DNA of 64,000 bases from Candidatus Altimarinota bacterium (GCA_018061065.1 JAGOUV010000001.1:158280-222279), one strand, 5' to 3'. Shown: positions 19,262 to 29,401, counted from the stretch's first letter. Notes: generated by a model not told the origin, from the sequence alone. A program made the numbers and translations.

Positions 19262-19465
19262 ATGGCATATTCGCACACTAACTCAAAGGGACAGGCATAT
19301 ATTCTCCACAGCAAGGAAGTAACACTCCGTGGTGGTAGAAAACAGAAGATCTTCTTCTTCGCTCGTGAAGAGAAAGAGGAGGGGGCACTTGATGCAGTTC
19401 CAGAGGGATACATGGTAGTTGAAAATAAGAAGACAGGTTTGCCTATGCTCAAGCGAGCAGAGTAA
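19262..19465 (+). CDS. Small basic protein of unknown function, 67 aa
   Basis: 67 residues, basic in the first half (MAYSHTNSKGQAYILHSKEV, then TLRGGRKQKIFFFAREE) and ending VVENKKTGLPMLKRAE. The repeated beta-strand pattern suggests a small single domain. It is monocistronic, with its own promoter, a dyad around the -10 and a terminator 30 nt after the stop, which suggests real and perhaps strong expression. I do not recognise the family. Confidence 0.75.
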   Translation: MAYSHTNSKGQAYILHSKEVTLRGGRKQKIFFFAREEKEEGALDAVPEGYMVVENKKTGLPMLKRAE

Positions 19466-19495
19466 GCGAATTTTTCTTTTATTTAGAAATATTCA

Positions 19496-19525
19496 AACAT
19501 CCCTATTAAAACCAGGGATGTTTTT
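19496..19525 (+). terminator. Rho-independent terminator
   Basis: AACATCCCT/AGGGATGTT stem with a 9-nt loop and a T5 tail, following the 67-aa gene and preceding tRNA-Leu. Confidence 0.85.
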
Positions 19526-19543
19526 GTATAGTATGCGTGATGT

Positions 19544-19631
19544 GCCCGGATGGTGAAATTGGTATACACGCGAGACTTAAAATCTCGTGAGCCTAAAACT
19601 CGTGCCGGTTCGACTCCGGCTCCGGGCACCA
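19544..19631 (+). tRNA. tRNA-Leu (UAA)
   Basis: Class II tRNA of 88 nt with acceptor GCCCGGA/TCCGGGC, anticodon loop CTTAAAA (TAA), long variable arm, T arm GCCGG-TTCGACT-CCGGC and encoded CCA. Confidence 0.95.
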
Positions 19632-19646
19632 CTATCAAAAAAAGTT

Positions 19647-20417
19647 ATGAGAAAACCGCTCACGTACTTTGATCAATTTGATGGAAGTAAAAATTACGTT
19701 ATTAGGGACGCAGCTGCGTTTGAAAAAATCCCTGCTCGTTACAGACCCATGTATTGCCTCTATGAGGTCACGCTTTTTTCTCATGTACCTATTTCTGAAA
19801 ATGGGGATGTATTTGTCGTACTTTCAAAATTTTTGTCACAGCATAATTCGCGGATTATGTTGGCTCCTGGTTCAACTCCTTATGGTAGTGCAAAAGGGGA
19901 GTTGTTGCTGCGTCGCAGTGCAGCACAGCGTTTGTTAAAAGCCGAAAAACTTCTTCATGGAGCATCTGCCGATCGTTATTCATTTCGTATTACCGATGCC
20001 TATCGTCCGTTAGTTCTCCAGCGTCAGCATTTTAAAAATGTAAAAATAGAGCTTTTTGAAAAAGAAGGATTGGATGCTGAGGCACTCTATGATCGCGCGC
20101 TTGAGTGCATCTCCGATCCCGACCTCATGCCGCCTCACTCTACCGGTGGAACGCTTGATTTGACGATTTATGACACGACCACAGGCATTGATGTGCCCAT
20201 GGGAACGTTAGTTGATGAGGTTGCAAACCATCGTGTCTGGACGTGGAGTATTCCTACGCATGAGACGGAAATTCGTAAAAACCGCAGCCTGCTCTATTTT
20301 TGTATGACTAAGGCGGGATTTGTTAACTGCCCCACCGAGTGGTGGCACTATTCCTACGGAGATCAGGAATGGGCACTACGTAAAAAGAAATCGAGCACGT
20401 TATTTACCTCGATTTGA
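19647..20417 (+). CDS. D-alanyl-D-alanine dipeptidase-like M15 peptidase
   Basis: Zinc peptidase of the VanX/DdpX (M15D) type that cleaves D-Ala-D-Ala, probably for wall turnover or scavenging. The motifs RITDAYRPL, PPHSTGGTLDLTI (SxHxxGxxxD zinc site) and EWWHYSYGD (catalytic Glu and zinc His) are present. 256 aa. I chose ATG 19647, because the longer ORF starts inside tRNA-Leu. No signal peptide is visible. It may be read through from the tRNA promoter. It overlaps the DUF817 gene tail to tail by 18 nt. Confidence 0.88.
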   Translation: MRKPLTYFDQFDGSKNYVIRDAAAFEKIPARYRPMYCLYEVTLFSHVPISENGDVFVVLSKFLSQHNSRIMLAPGSTPYGSAKGELLLRRSAAQRLLKAEKLLHGASADRYSFRITDAYRPLVLQRQHFKNVKIELFEKEGLDAEALYDRALECISDPDLMPPHSTGGTLDLTIYDTTTGIDVPMGTLVDEVANHRVWTWSIPTHETEIRKNRSLLYFCMTKAGFVNCPTEWWHYSYGDQEWALRKKKSSTLFTSI

Positions 20418-21152
20418 TGCTTTTACATGCTTCAGATAGGCGACAATAATAAAACTAATAATCACCAGCAGCGACCACGATTCAATTTTGTGTAGCGAAA
20501 CAGTGGTCCATGTAATGAGCTGATCTTGATATTTCCATGCGCCCAGAAGAGTGGCCATATTTTCTGCAATCCAAATAAAAAAAGCGATGAGCACAAATGA
20601 CGCAACCAGCGACATACTTCGGATTTTTTTATAGGGCGTGTACTCCACCACCGTATGTCGAAATACTAAAACAGTGACCGCCATTAACATATAACGCACA
20701 TCATAGATAAAATGATGCGTGAAAAAATTGATATAAATCAGGGCGCACAGCCCAACTGCCTGCCAGTAAGGCGGCATGTTCCGCAACTGCAATCGGAAGA
20801 TTTTCCACGCCTGTGCAATATAACTTCCCACTGCTGCATACATAAATCCGCTGTATAACGGCACGTTGAGAATTTTGAAATAACCAAACTCCGGATAACT
20901 CCAGGATCCAATAGCGGGATTTGTTTTAAAAACTTCGAGACAAAATCCTACGAGATGAAATAGTAAAATAACTTTCGCCTCATCGACGGTTTCTAATTTT
21001 GTGAGCACAAGAATTAATTGAATTACGATTGCACCAAGGAAAATAAAATCATAGCGCGGCAATCCCAGCGTTATGTAATGAGATGCGAACAGTAAAATAA
21101 AAAATGATCCCGCAAAAACACAGGCGCGTGCCTGCTTGAGGCCGAATATCAA
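20400..21152 (-). CDS. DUF817-type membrane protein
   Basis: A 250-aa integral membrane protein with about seven or eight hydrophobic helices and the conserved-looking AIGSWSYPEFGYF and FTHHFIYDVRYMLMA segments, which resemble the DUF817 (YoaT) family. The family has no established function. It converges on the M15 peptidase gene. Confidence 0.7.
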   Translation of the reverse strand: MIFGLKQARACVFAGSFFILLFASHYITLGLPRYDFIFLGAIVIQLILVLTKLETVDEAKVILLFHLVGFCLEVFKTNPAIGSWSYPEFGYFKILNVPLYSGFMYAAVGSYIAQAWKIFRLQLRNMPPYWQAVGLCALIYINFFTHHFIYDVRYMLMAVTVLVFRHTVVEYTPYKKIRSMSLVASFVLIAFFIWIAENMATLLGAWKYQDQLITWTTVSLHKIESWSLLVIISFIIVAYLKHVKASNRGK

Positions 21153-21189
21153 AAATTCATACAGAAAAGATTGAATCGGTTTGATAGTA

Positions 21190-21308
21190 GCTGAGCTTAT
21201 GCTTAAGCTTATAAAATAAATTCTTCAATAATGCGAGGACACGGTCCGAGCGCGAAGCAAGACGAGGATCTGGCTCAGCCAGTCCGAGTCGCAGCTGAGC
21301 TTATAAAT
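21190..21308. repeat. GC-rich hairpin region with a short direct repeat
   Basis: The 11-bp direct repeat AGCTGAGCTTA occurs near 21190 and 21293, enclosing a segment with a perfect CTGGCT/AGCCAG hairpin and a purine-rich GCGAAGCAAGACGAGGA stretch. It resembles the right half of the 23134-23403 element (ATGCGAGG...GCGCG..., then hairpin, then GCGAC). It sits directly beside tRNA-Cys. No coding potential is seen. Confidence 0.4.
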
Positions 21309-21385
21309 TGGAGGCCGCGGTCGGATTCGAACCGACGAATGGCAGTTTTGCAAACTGCAGTCTTAGACCACTTGACGACGCGGCC
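21309..21385 (-). tRNA. tRNA-Cys (GCA)
   Basis: Minus-strand cloverleaf: acceptor GGCCGCG/CGCGGCC, anticodon loop TTGCAAA (GCA), T arm GTCGG-TTCGAAT-CCGAC, discriminator T, encoded CCA. Confidence 0.94.
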
Positions 21386-21391
21386 ATGGTC

Positions 21392-21511
21392 AGAATTTTA
21401 GAAATTGTATATTACTTCGTCAACTGTGTCATTTCCTAGTCGCCGTACCGGTAAGTACGGCTCCGGCGGAAACTCCTTGTTTCCTCGTACTATAGCAATT
21501 TATAAAATTCT
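21392..21511. repeat. Palindromic miniature element A
   Basis: A 120-bp non-coding element with 16-bp terminal inverted repeats that match at 15 positions (AGAATTTTAGAAATTG against the reverse complement of CAATTTATAAAATTCT). Inside is a perfect 7-bp hairpin, GCCGTAC/GTACGGC, enclosing CGGTAA. It lies between tRNA-Cys and a lipoprotein gene. Related structures occur at 23134-23403 and 56333-56434. Confidence 0.65.
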
Positions 21512-21542
21512 TAGTGTTACTCTTCAAGAGAGTGTGCGCATT

Positions 21543-22121
21543 TTACCGTACTTCAAAGCTCTGCACCATGCGGTTGATTTGACCTACGAATTCTTGGCTT
21601 TCTTCAGGCAAGTATGACCCTACCACAACATACGCAACGCCATTCTTAACTCCCGCCTTATGAATATATCGTTTTAACTCTGCGTCAGGTTTATCACTGC
21701 CTTCTAAGGTCATTAATAACGTTTCCGTATCAATACTGGAGATTTTTATCGCAACTTGCTCCGCACCCAATTCCTTGCTGCCAGTCAGGTCTTGCTTGAG
21801 CCGTTGTAGCAGTGCTTTTGAATAATCGAGCGTCGAAACCTCTTTGGGTAGTTGGTTCTTAATCACGGTCACCGTTGCCGTGTAACGTGGGTGCTTTATA
21901 TTGTTGCGAAACGCCATGAGCGTGTTAGGAGGCACATCACTGGTGAACTGAACGGGGCGCACTTCTTCCCAGCTATTGGGTATATCAAGCCGAAATTCAT
22001 CGGTAGCAAAGGAATGAAACCCACCTGCATCCGTAGTAGTATCGCCTTCGCCAATACCCAGACAACCGCTAAGAATAAGGCTTAATCCCACTAATGCCGA
22101 CAGATATTTGTATTTTCTCAT
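21543..22121 (-). CDS. Putative lipoprotein, 192 aa
   Basis: Lipoprotein signal peptide with lipobox LILSGC (Cys at about 20), then a compact domain beginning FATDEFRLDIPNSWEEV, a pattern reminiscent of PsbP/DUF1795-type folds. No catalytic residues recognised. The minus-strand -10 (TATAAT, 22133-22128) places transcription start exactly on ATG 22121: a leaderless lipoprotein mRNA. Divergent from the RimK-like gene. Confidence 0.78.
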   Translation of the reverse strand: MRKYKYLSALVGLSLILSGCLGIGEGDTTTDAGGFHSFATDEFRLDIPNSWEEVRPVQFTSDVPPNTLMAFRNNIKHPRYTATVTVIKNQLPKEVSTLDYSKALLQRLKQDLTGSKELGAEQVAIKISSIDTETLLMTLEGSDKPDAELKRYIHKAGVKNGVAYVVVGSYLPEESQEFVGQINRMVQSFEVR

Positions 22122-22178
22122 ACTTCTATTATACCTTGCCTTTTAAAAGGAACTACTTAGAATGTAGGCCAATTACTT

Positions 22179-23135
22179 ATGGGTCGTTCACTGCGGATTG
22201 GTATACTTGTTTTTAAACCTCTTAGAACCCGGGGAACTATTGGTGCTTTGATGTTAAAAAAAGCAGCAATAGCCCGTGGACATAAGGCGCGTATTTATTT
22301 TGCCAATCATTTTTATTATTCATTCGATAATAATAAGCTTCAACTTTTTTATAGGAAGAAGCGTTGTAAGGCTCCTGACGTGATGTTCATACGTCCCGAT
22401 ATTGTTTCCGATATTGATCTTGAGCTCTGTTTGGTAAAACATCTTCAGCTTATGGGGGTGGTGCTTTTCAATAGTGCACTCTCTATTGCTCGTGCAAAAA
22501 ATAAAATTCGTACTCATCAAATTTTGACTCATTTAGGGATTCCCGTTCCCAAGACTATTGTAGTGAGCAATATTCACTATTTAGATCGTGCGATAGATGA
22601 ACTTGGGCATTTCCCCATGATTATGAAGCTCGCAACAGGTTCATTTGGAAGTGGCGTATCGCTCATTGAGACCCGCAGATCGCTCCGCTCGATTTTGGAT
22701 TTGTTGATTGCAAGTAACAGTACAAAAAATGCACATATATTACTGCAAGAATATGTACGAGAGGCGAAAGGAAAAGATATCCGTGCTTTTGTGATTGGTA
22801 AACGTGTAGTAGCGGCGATGCAGCGTAGTGCACAAAAAGGCGAGTTCCGTGCAAATCTACATAAGGGGGGTAGTTCCGGTGTCTTGACGTTAACACCCTA
22901 TGAAGAAGAAATTGCACTGCGTGCAGCCCGTGTACTGGGACTCGAAGTCGCCGGAGTTGATATCATTCGAACAACAGATGGTCCCAAAATTCTCGAGGTT
23001 AATTCAAATCCAGGACTGGAGGGGATTACACAGGCAACCGGCCTCGATATTGCTGACCTCATTGTTCAGCACGCTGAAGAAAAGTTTGCACGCAGAAAGA
23101 AGAAGGGAAAAACGATCACGGTTCTCAACGACTAG
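22179..23135 (+). CDS. rimK: RimK-family ATP-grasp ligase
   Basis: ATP-grasp carboxylate-amine ligase most like RimK, which adds glutamates to ribosomal protein bS6. It shows an N-terminal pre-ATP-grasp domain, NKIRTHQILTHLGIPVPKT, LATGSFGSGVSLIE, QEYVREAKGKDIRAFVIG, GEFRANLHKGGSSG and the metal site EVNSNPGLEGI. 318 aa, normal. The real substrate could differ (other ATP-grasp ligases share these motifs). Predicted leader about 9 nt from a TAGAAT at 22158-22163. Its TAG stop lies in the terminal repeat of element B. Confidence 0.85.
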   Translation: MGRSLRIGILVFKPLRTRGTIGALMLKKAAIARGHKARIYFANHFYYSFDNNKLQLFYRKKRCKAPDVMFIRPDIVSDIDLELCLVKHLQLMGVVLFNSALSIARAKNKIRTHQILTHLGIPVPKTIVVSNIHYLDRAIDELGHFPMIMKLATGSFGSGVSLIETRRSLRSILDLLIASNSTKNAHILLQEYVREAKGKDIRAFVIGKRVVAAMQRSAQKGEFRANLHKGGSSGVLTLTPYEEEIALRAARVLGLEVAGVDIIRTTDGPKILEVNSNPGLEGITQATGLDIADLIVQHAEEKFARRKKKGKTITVLND

Positions 23136-23403
23136 GGCCTGTGCACATATATTTCTTCGAATGGAGCATAGCAGATTTTGTTTTGTTCAAGGAACGACGA
23201 CGAAGTTGTACTGGTAAGTACAACAAGGAGGAGTGACGCAGAAATGGACAAAATCTGCATGCTTCTTACGATTGAGCAAAAATATACCCGTCTGCTTTGT
23301 TGCTCGTCGCTTGTGTAGCTTTGGCTACACCGCGCTCCTCGCGCCTCGCATTCAGATACATTCTTGCTCAACCATTCTGAAGAAATATATGTGCACAGAC
23401 CCT
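23134..23403. repeat. Palindromic miniature element B
   Basis: 270 bp with near-perfect terminal inverted repeats of about 31 bp (23134-23164 and 23372-23403, one substitution and one extra base). Nested inside are GCAGATTTTGT/ACAAAATCTGC, a GTTGTACT...AGTACAAC hairpin followed by AAGGAGGAG, TTGAGCAA/TTGCTCAA, and GTGTAGC/GCTACAC. It exactly fills the gap between two convergent genes and its repeats supply both stop codons. No transposase is present. It resembles a MITE or a REP/BIME-like element and may act as a two-way terminator. Confidence 0.75.
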
Positions 23404-23986
23404 AAACACCAAAAAGTGAAAAGAGCATGACCGATCCCGTTTCACGTAACATATAACGGAAGATGGTTTCACTGTTCGTTATTGCAGTTTTCGGTGTGGC
23501 TGAGGTCTGGCTATCAAATCCAAACGATCCCGCAATAATGCTTGCACGGAATAAATGAAAGCCATCGCTCACGATAATTATTTTTGTTATGCCAAGCGGT
23601 TCAGAGATTTCTTTAACACGCATTATATTTTGTAACGTATTCAAACTATGTTCTTCCGCAATCACAGCTGATGGTAATATGCCGCGAGCCGCTAAATATC
23701 TTTTTCCTGCCCCACCCTCGGTATATCGATCACCGGCTGTATTGCCTCCTGTGGTGATAATGAGCGGAGCTTTTTTTTGTATAAATAAATCATATGCATG
23801 GTCAAGCCGCGCCTTTAAAATAGGCGAAGGTTCACCATCGTATTGCGCTGCGCCAAGCACTATAATCGCCTGTGCCTCAGTAACGTCACTTGTGCTGCTG
23901 TACCGGTACACCTGTACGAAAAACGAAACACACAGCAGTAGGATAACGCTTATAATAATGCCAATGCATGTGACGATTTTCTTCAC
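23402..23986 (-). CDS. DUF218 (YdcF/SanA-like) membrane-anchored protein
   Basis: One N-terminal membrane helix (residues 5-27), then a DUF218 domain: AIIVLGAAQYDGEPSPILKARL, ITTGGNTAGDRYTEG, EEHSLNTLQNIM and IIIVSDGFHLFRA. This Rossmann-like family includes SanA and YdcF, linked to envelope integrity; ElyC is related. 194 aa. It starts 9 nt after clpP and is probably cotranscribed. Confidence 0.85.
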   Translation of the reverse strand: MKKIVTCIGIIISVILLLCVSFFVQVYRYSSTSDVTEAQAIIVLGAAQYDGEPSPILKARLDHAYDLFIQKKAPLIITTGGNTAGDRYTEGGAGKRYLAARGILPSAVIAEEHSLNTLQNIMRVKEISEPLGITKIIIVSDGFHLFRASIIAGSFGFDSQTSATPKTAITNSETIFRYMLRETGSVMLFSLFGV

Positions 23987-23995
23987 CTTTTTAGG

Positions 23996-24631
23996 CTACG
24001 CAATATCTGGCCGCTTGTCGATAATTTTATCTACCAAGCCATACTTGAGCGCCTCCTCAGCAGTCAAATAATTATCGCGATCTGTATCTTTTTCGACTTG
24101 CTTGAGAGGCTTGCCCGTATGCTTTGCAATTATCTTATTCAACCGTTCTTTTGTACGGATAATGTGCTCTGCATGAATTTGAATATCACTTGCCTGGCCT
24201 TCTACACCGCCAAGTGGCTGATGAATCATTACTTCTGCATTCGGCAGAACAAATCGTTTGCCCTTTGCGCCACCCGTAAGCAGAATTGCTCCCATTGAGG
24301 CAGCCATACCAATACATACTGTTACCACGCTCGGCTTGATGTACTGCATCGTGTCGTAAATTGCTAAACCTGCGGTCACGTGACCACCCGGACTCTGGAT
24401 ATACATAATGATATCTTTCTTTGCATTCTCATTTTCCAAGAACAGCAACTGTGCAATAACCGCATTTGCGACATGATCATCAATCGCGCTACCTAAAAAA
24501 ATAATACGGTCTTTTAAAAGGCGAGAGTAGATATCATAAGAACGTTCTCCCAGCGCTGTCTTCTCTATAACAGTAGGAATTAAAATAGATGCATGTTCTG
24601 TTTGTGCCGTAGCTTTAGGGTCGAAAAACAT
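23996..24631 (-). CDS. clpP: ATP-dependent Clp protease proteolytic subunit
   Basis: Serine protease subunit that forms tetradecamers with ClpX or ClpA. Catalytic Ser in GMAASMGA, His in MIHQPLGG, Asp in [25 protein letters not shown] is also typical. 211 aa. A minus-strand TACTAT (24655-24650) predicts a 12-nt leader with no Shine-Dalgarno. No clpX or trigger factor gene is nearby. Confidence 0.96.
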   Translation of the reverse strand: MFFDPKATAQTEHASILIPTVIEKTALGERSYDIYSRLLKDRIIFLGSAIDDHVANAVIAQLLFLENENAKKDIIMYIQSPGGHVTAGLAIYDTMQYIKPSVVTVCIGMAASMGAILLTGGAKGKRFVLPNAEVMIHQPLGGVEGQASDIQIHAEHIIRTKERLNKIIAKHTGKPLKQVEKDTDRDNYLTAEEALKYGLVDKIIDKRPDIA

Positions 24632-24784
24632 AGGAGTAGTGGTTAGGGGATAGTATTTAGTTATTGGTTTTGGTTCTTTGTGTCAGGTAACTACTACTTA
24701 TTCTACCTTTTTTGGCCTTTTTGCTCCAAGCAAACCTGGTGACATATTGAATGAATATGATAAAGCTAACCTGTAGATTTCGAT

Positions 24785-24812
24785 TTGACTTTAATATTCA
24801 TATTGGTAGAAT
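24785..24812 (+). promoter_or_regulatory. 16S rRNA promoter
   Basis: TTGACT (24785-24790), 16 bp, TAGAAT (24807-24812); predicted start about 24819, giving a leader of about 96 nt before the 16S gene. Same TTGACT-N16 class as the 23S and aro promoters. The rest of 24632-24784 shows nothing I can assign. Confidence 0.75.
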
Positions 24813-24832
24813 TGCTCGTGCTCTTACAGAAC

Positions 24833-24847
24833 GATCTTTCAAAATTT
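24833..24847 (+). promoter_or_regulatory. boxA-like antitermination element, 16S leader
   Basis: GATCTTTCAAAATTT resembles the rRNA boxA (CTTTAACAATTT core) bound by NusB/S10. A matching GATCTTTAACAACTT lies in the 23S leader (41862-41876). The two agree at 12 of 15 positions. Confidence 0.55.
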
Positions 24848-24914
24848 GGGTGTTGAATTTGGAACGTAATAGAGAAATCCCGTTTTTTCTTGTTTTTTTC
24901 TCAAAAAATCAATT

Positions 24915-26424
<1,510 letters not shown>

Positions 26425-26535
26425 TATAGAGCAAAACATAGGTCTACCATCCCCTTAAAAGGACGGTAAAACCGATGGTCGTTCTCTCGCTACCTTTAAT
26501 AAGTAGTCGAGGGCATGGGATTTCTCTATTACGCT

Positions 26536-27132
26536 ATGAATTCAACAAACAACACATTATCAACCGGTAAAGTAATTGGCCTGGTTGTTCTTGGCGTACT
26601 CGTAGTCGTTATGCTCTGGAGCTTCACGACATACAACTCACTTATTTCTTTGAGTGAAAACGTAAAACAGGAACAGGCGAATGTTGAGGTTCAGTATCAG
26701 CGACGTTTCGATTTGATTCCTAACTTGGTTAACACCGTTCAGGGAATTTTTGATCAAGAAAAATCTGTTTTCCAGGCTCTTGCTATGGCTCGTTCACGTT
26801 ACGCAGGTTCACGCGAGGGTACGGCAGAGCGCGAGCAGGCAATCAACGAGGTTGAGACATCACTCTCCCGCTTGCTTGTTGTAGTTGAAAATTACCCACA
26901 GTTGCGAAGTTCAGAGGCTGTTAATAAATTAATGGATCAGCTTGAAGGTACTGAGAATCGCATCTCTGTAGCTCGTACTAAGTTTAACGATGTTGTAACT
27001 TCTTATAATAAAAAGATTAAAACATTCCCTTCAGTTGTGATTGCCGGAATGTTTAACTTTGACGAGAATAACCGATTCCAGGCAACTGCTGCTGCGCAGA
27101 CGGCACCTGCGGTAAACTTCGACGTTAAATAA
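26536..27132 (+). CDS. lemA: LemA-family protein
   Basis: One N-terminal membrane helix (about residues 13-33), then the LemA helical bundle: YNSLISLSENVKQEQANVEVQYQRR, FDLIPNLVNTVQGI, and LRSSEAVNKLMDQLEGTENRI...ARTKFNDVVTSYNKKIKTFP. LemA proteins are widespread surface proteins of unclear function, often paired with a TPM-domain gene as here. An in-frame ATG at 26515 is an alternative start and would fit a TTTAAT -10 at 26495-26500. Confidence 0.92.
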   Translation: MNSTNNTLSTGKVIGLVVLGVLVVVMLWSFTTYNSLISLSENVKQEQANVEVQYQRRFDLIPNLVNTVQGIFDQEKSVFQALAMARSRYAGSREGTAEREQAINEVETSLSRLLVVVENYPQLRSSEAVNKLMDQLEGTENRISVARTKFNDVVTSYNKKIKTFPSVVIAGMFNFDENNRFQATAAAQTAPAVNFDVK

Positions 27133-27141
27133 GACTACACT

Positions 27142-28080
27142 ATGCGAAGCACTTATTTCCGAACGCTGTTTCTCGGAACACTTCTTTTCTCGTGCTTATC
27201 ACTCACGGCAAATGCCGCAACGATAAACGCAACAGGAGCTATCATTCCTGAACCTGTAGGTTTTGTTAATGACTTTGCCCAGATATTGAGTCCGCAGCAA
27301 CGTCAGCAGCTTGAGGCGCGTCTCGATGCCTATGAGAAAGAAACGAGCAATGAAGTAATCGTCGCCATATTTCCTAAATTAGTTGATCAGGATGCTTTTA
27401 CCTATAGTCAGACACTTTTCACTAAATGGGGAGTAGGTAAAAAAGGAAAAGATAATGGCGTCTTGCTGTTGCTCGGTCCTAAAGAAGGGTTTCCCTTTCC
27501 TGAGCGAGGAGAATTATTTATCAATGTAGGACGTGGGTTAGAGGGAAGTTTAACTGACAGTGTTACGGGTACGATTGAGCGTCAGTATATTTTCCCCGCT
27601 TTTAAAGAGCAGAAAATTTATGAAGGTCTTGATGCCGGAGTTACGCAAATAATGAATGCAATTAAAGGCGAATTTACCGCAGATGCTGAATCTGATAAAG
27701 CGACCAATCCAGTGCCGCTTAGTTTGATTTTGTACGCAATTTTCTTTGTGCCGATTTATATAACGAGCTTCCTCGCACGTAGTAAGACATGGTGGCTCGG
27801 TGGTCTTATTGGTGGGGTTATTGGCGGGGTCGGTGGTGTCTATTTGCTTTCGGGTTGGTTAATCGCTGCATCGGTTTTAGGCTTAGGAGGATTGGGACTT
27901 TTATTTGATTTTTTGGTTTCAAAAAACTATGCCACACGTAAAGAGCGCGGCTTGCCTACAAGTTTCTGGCACTCAGGTGGTGGATTCTGGGGTGGAGGAC
28001 GCGGTGGTTTCGGAGGAGGAGGATTTGGTGGTTTTGGCGGGGGAAGCTCCGGCGGTGGAGGAGCAGGTGGTAGCTGGTAA
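27142..28080 (+). CDS. TPM-domain membrane protein (YgcG-like)
   Basis: Cleaved signal peptide (cut near TANAATI), an extracytoplasmic TPM domain at residues about 30-175 (VGFVNDFAQILSPQQRQQLE..., LFTKWGVGKKGKDNGVLLLL, VGRGLEGSLTD), two or three membrane helices, and a Gly-rich tail typical of this family. It follows lemA by 9 nt; this pair is conserved in many bacteria and may act together in the envelope. Confidence 0.9.
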   Translation: MRSTYFRTLFLGTLLFSCLSLTANAATINATGAIIPEPVGFVNDFAQILSPQQRQQLEARLDAYEKETSNEVIVAIFPKLVDQDAFTYSQTLFTKWGVGKKGKDNGVLLLLGPKEGFPFPERGELFINVGRGLEGSLTDSVTGTIERQYIFPAFKEQKIYEGLDAGVTQIMNAIKGEFTADAESDKATNPVPLSLILYAIFFVPIYITSFLARSKTWWLGGLIGGVIGGVGGVYLLSGWLIAASVLGLGGLGLLFDFLVSKNYATRKERGLPTSFWHSGGGFWGGGRGGFGGGGFGGFGGGSSGGGGAGGSW

Positions 28081-28085
28081 ATTTC

Positions 28086-28427
28086 TCACGCTTTTAAGAA
28101 AAACTGAATTACAACAGAAATAACAATCCACGTTGCAAGAGAGATAAGCAGCGCCGGCCAAAAATCTGTTCTTTGTAGTAAGTAATAAAATGCGGCAATA
28201 AAAAATATCAACGTGAACTCATACACCAAGGTAGAGTGCAGCACTTTTTGTGACATCTCTTTTCCTTGGTTCGCATAAATAAAAATCATTGAAGTAATCA
28301 AAATAATAGGGAGCGCATAGAGTACTCCCGTGTATTTGGGATGAATATATTTTGCAATTAAACTAATACCAACGACAGACACACCACCAATTACAAATTG
28401 TAAAATATAGAGTAACGCGGTGTTCAT
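28086..28427 (-). CDS. Small four-helix membrane protein
   Basis: 113 aa with four predicted membrane helices and little loop sequence, in the style of DUF3147/GlpM-like proteins. It overlaps the DUF4438 gene by 4 nt, so the two are translationally coupled. Function unknown; the family link is tentative. Confidence 0.72.
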   Translation of the reverse strand: MNTALLYILQFVIGGVSVVGISLIAKYIHPKYTGVLYALPIILITSMIFIYANQGKEMSQKVLHSTLVYEFTLIFFIAAFYYLLQRTDFWPALLISLATWIVISVVIQFFLKA

Positions 28428-29308
28428 TTTTTACGATGTTTGCCAATTTTTAGCAGCTCAGCAATATTGGCGTGACTATCAATAAATGGCTTAATACGGC
28501 CAGTAATTGGTGTGGTAATGACGGTTGTAACGCCTGGCCCATGTCCTGCCACAAATGAGTTACAATGTACGACGACGCAGATAGATACAGCGCCTTTTTT
28601 TGTCGTGCGGCCAAAAGAATTGTCCGCGTCTTGAATTGCAATAATGTCACCTAAGCGAATTTTATCTAAGCGGTAGTTTTTAATATTTTCTGGATCTTGT
28701 GTCGTTACGTCATAGTCGCCACGAGCACATGATAATGATCCAATACCCGATCCCATAATTCCTGCTGGAACAATATGCGTCACCCCAATTTCAAGCGCGC
28801 CTGCCTTCTCACGAATATTCATTTTCTTAACGAGAGCTGGAGAGAGATTGTAGCAGCGGACGTCTTTATAGTCGCTCAACTCTAAACCCTGACCCAATGA
28901 TTTAATAATAAACTTGTCATCAAAGCTAAGCTTCTCCAATACATCTTGAGGGAAGTCTATAAGTACATGCTCCACGCCGCCGTGCTTACCCGTCACGATT
29001 CCTTTTGCACCCTTTGCATCGCCATTAACTACACGTACTTCATTCCCTATGCATGATAGAAAATTATATCCACGTGCAAAAGCTTTTTCGTCAGTTATAC
29101 AAACCGTTGAGACGCCAGGTTCCGTGTGATCCGAGGCCCATCCAAATGCGGTGTCGCCTACCTTGACATTATAGGTAATTGATCCGGTACCAGGCACTGC
29201 ACGAGGGGTTCCATCGTGGCCAACTTCAAATGGCAGGAATTCATCAGCATGAGCAACTTTACCCTGTAAAGCGAGGCAAATAAGCGAGGATTCATTGATT
29301 TTTATCAT
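28424..29308 (-). CDS. DUF4438-type protein
   Basis: A 294-aa soluble protein resembling the DUF4438 family known from Thermotoga: VPGTGSITYNVKVGDTAFGWASDH, PAGIMGSGIGSLSCARGDYD and GHGPGVTTVITTPITGRI. No function is established for the family. The conserved GHGPG and GSGIGS turns suggest a ligand-binding surface. It is the first gene of a two-gene unit with the small membrane protein. Confidence 0.75.
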   Translation of the reverse strand: MIKINESSLICLALQGKVAHADEFLPFEVGHDGTPRAVPGTGSITYNVKVGDTAFGWASDHTEPGVSTVCITDEKAFARGYNFLSCIGNEVRVVNGDAKGAKGIVTGKHGGVEHVLIDFPQDVLEKLSFDDKFIIKSLGQGLELSDYKDVRCYNLSPALVKKMNIREKAGALEIGVTHIVPAGIMGSGIGSLSCARGDYDVTTQDPENIKNYRLDKIRLGDIIAIQDADNSFGRTTKKGAVSICVVVHCNSFVAGHGPGVTTVITTPITGRIKPFIDSHANIAELLKIGKHRKK

Positions 29309-29346
29309 GTTGCCATTGTAGACAAATTAACCTCAACTTGACACCA

Positions 29347-29390
29347 TTGACTTTTTAGAAAAAATAGGTAGAATACCGCGGCTCTACCTA
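29347..29390 (+). promoter_or_regulatory. Promoter with an overlapping 8-bp dyad
   Basis: TTGACT (29347-29352), 16 bp, TAGAAT (29369-29374), predicted start 29381. A perfect inverted repeat TAGGTAGA/TCTACCTA (29365-29372, 29383-29390; centre CCGCGG) covers the -10 and the start point, so a dimeric regulator could block it. Confidence 0.6.
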
Positions 29391-29401
29391 GATATTACAA
29401 T

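Noticed and set aside
19587..19646. Upstream start for the M15 peptidase
   Set aside because: It lies within tRNA-Leu; ATG 19647 is the first start outside the tRNA.
23132..23371. ORFs of 65-80 codons in element B
   Set aside because: They read through inverted repeats, lack recognisable protein features, and the stretch is better explained as a palindromic element.
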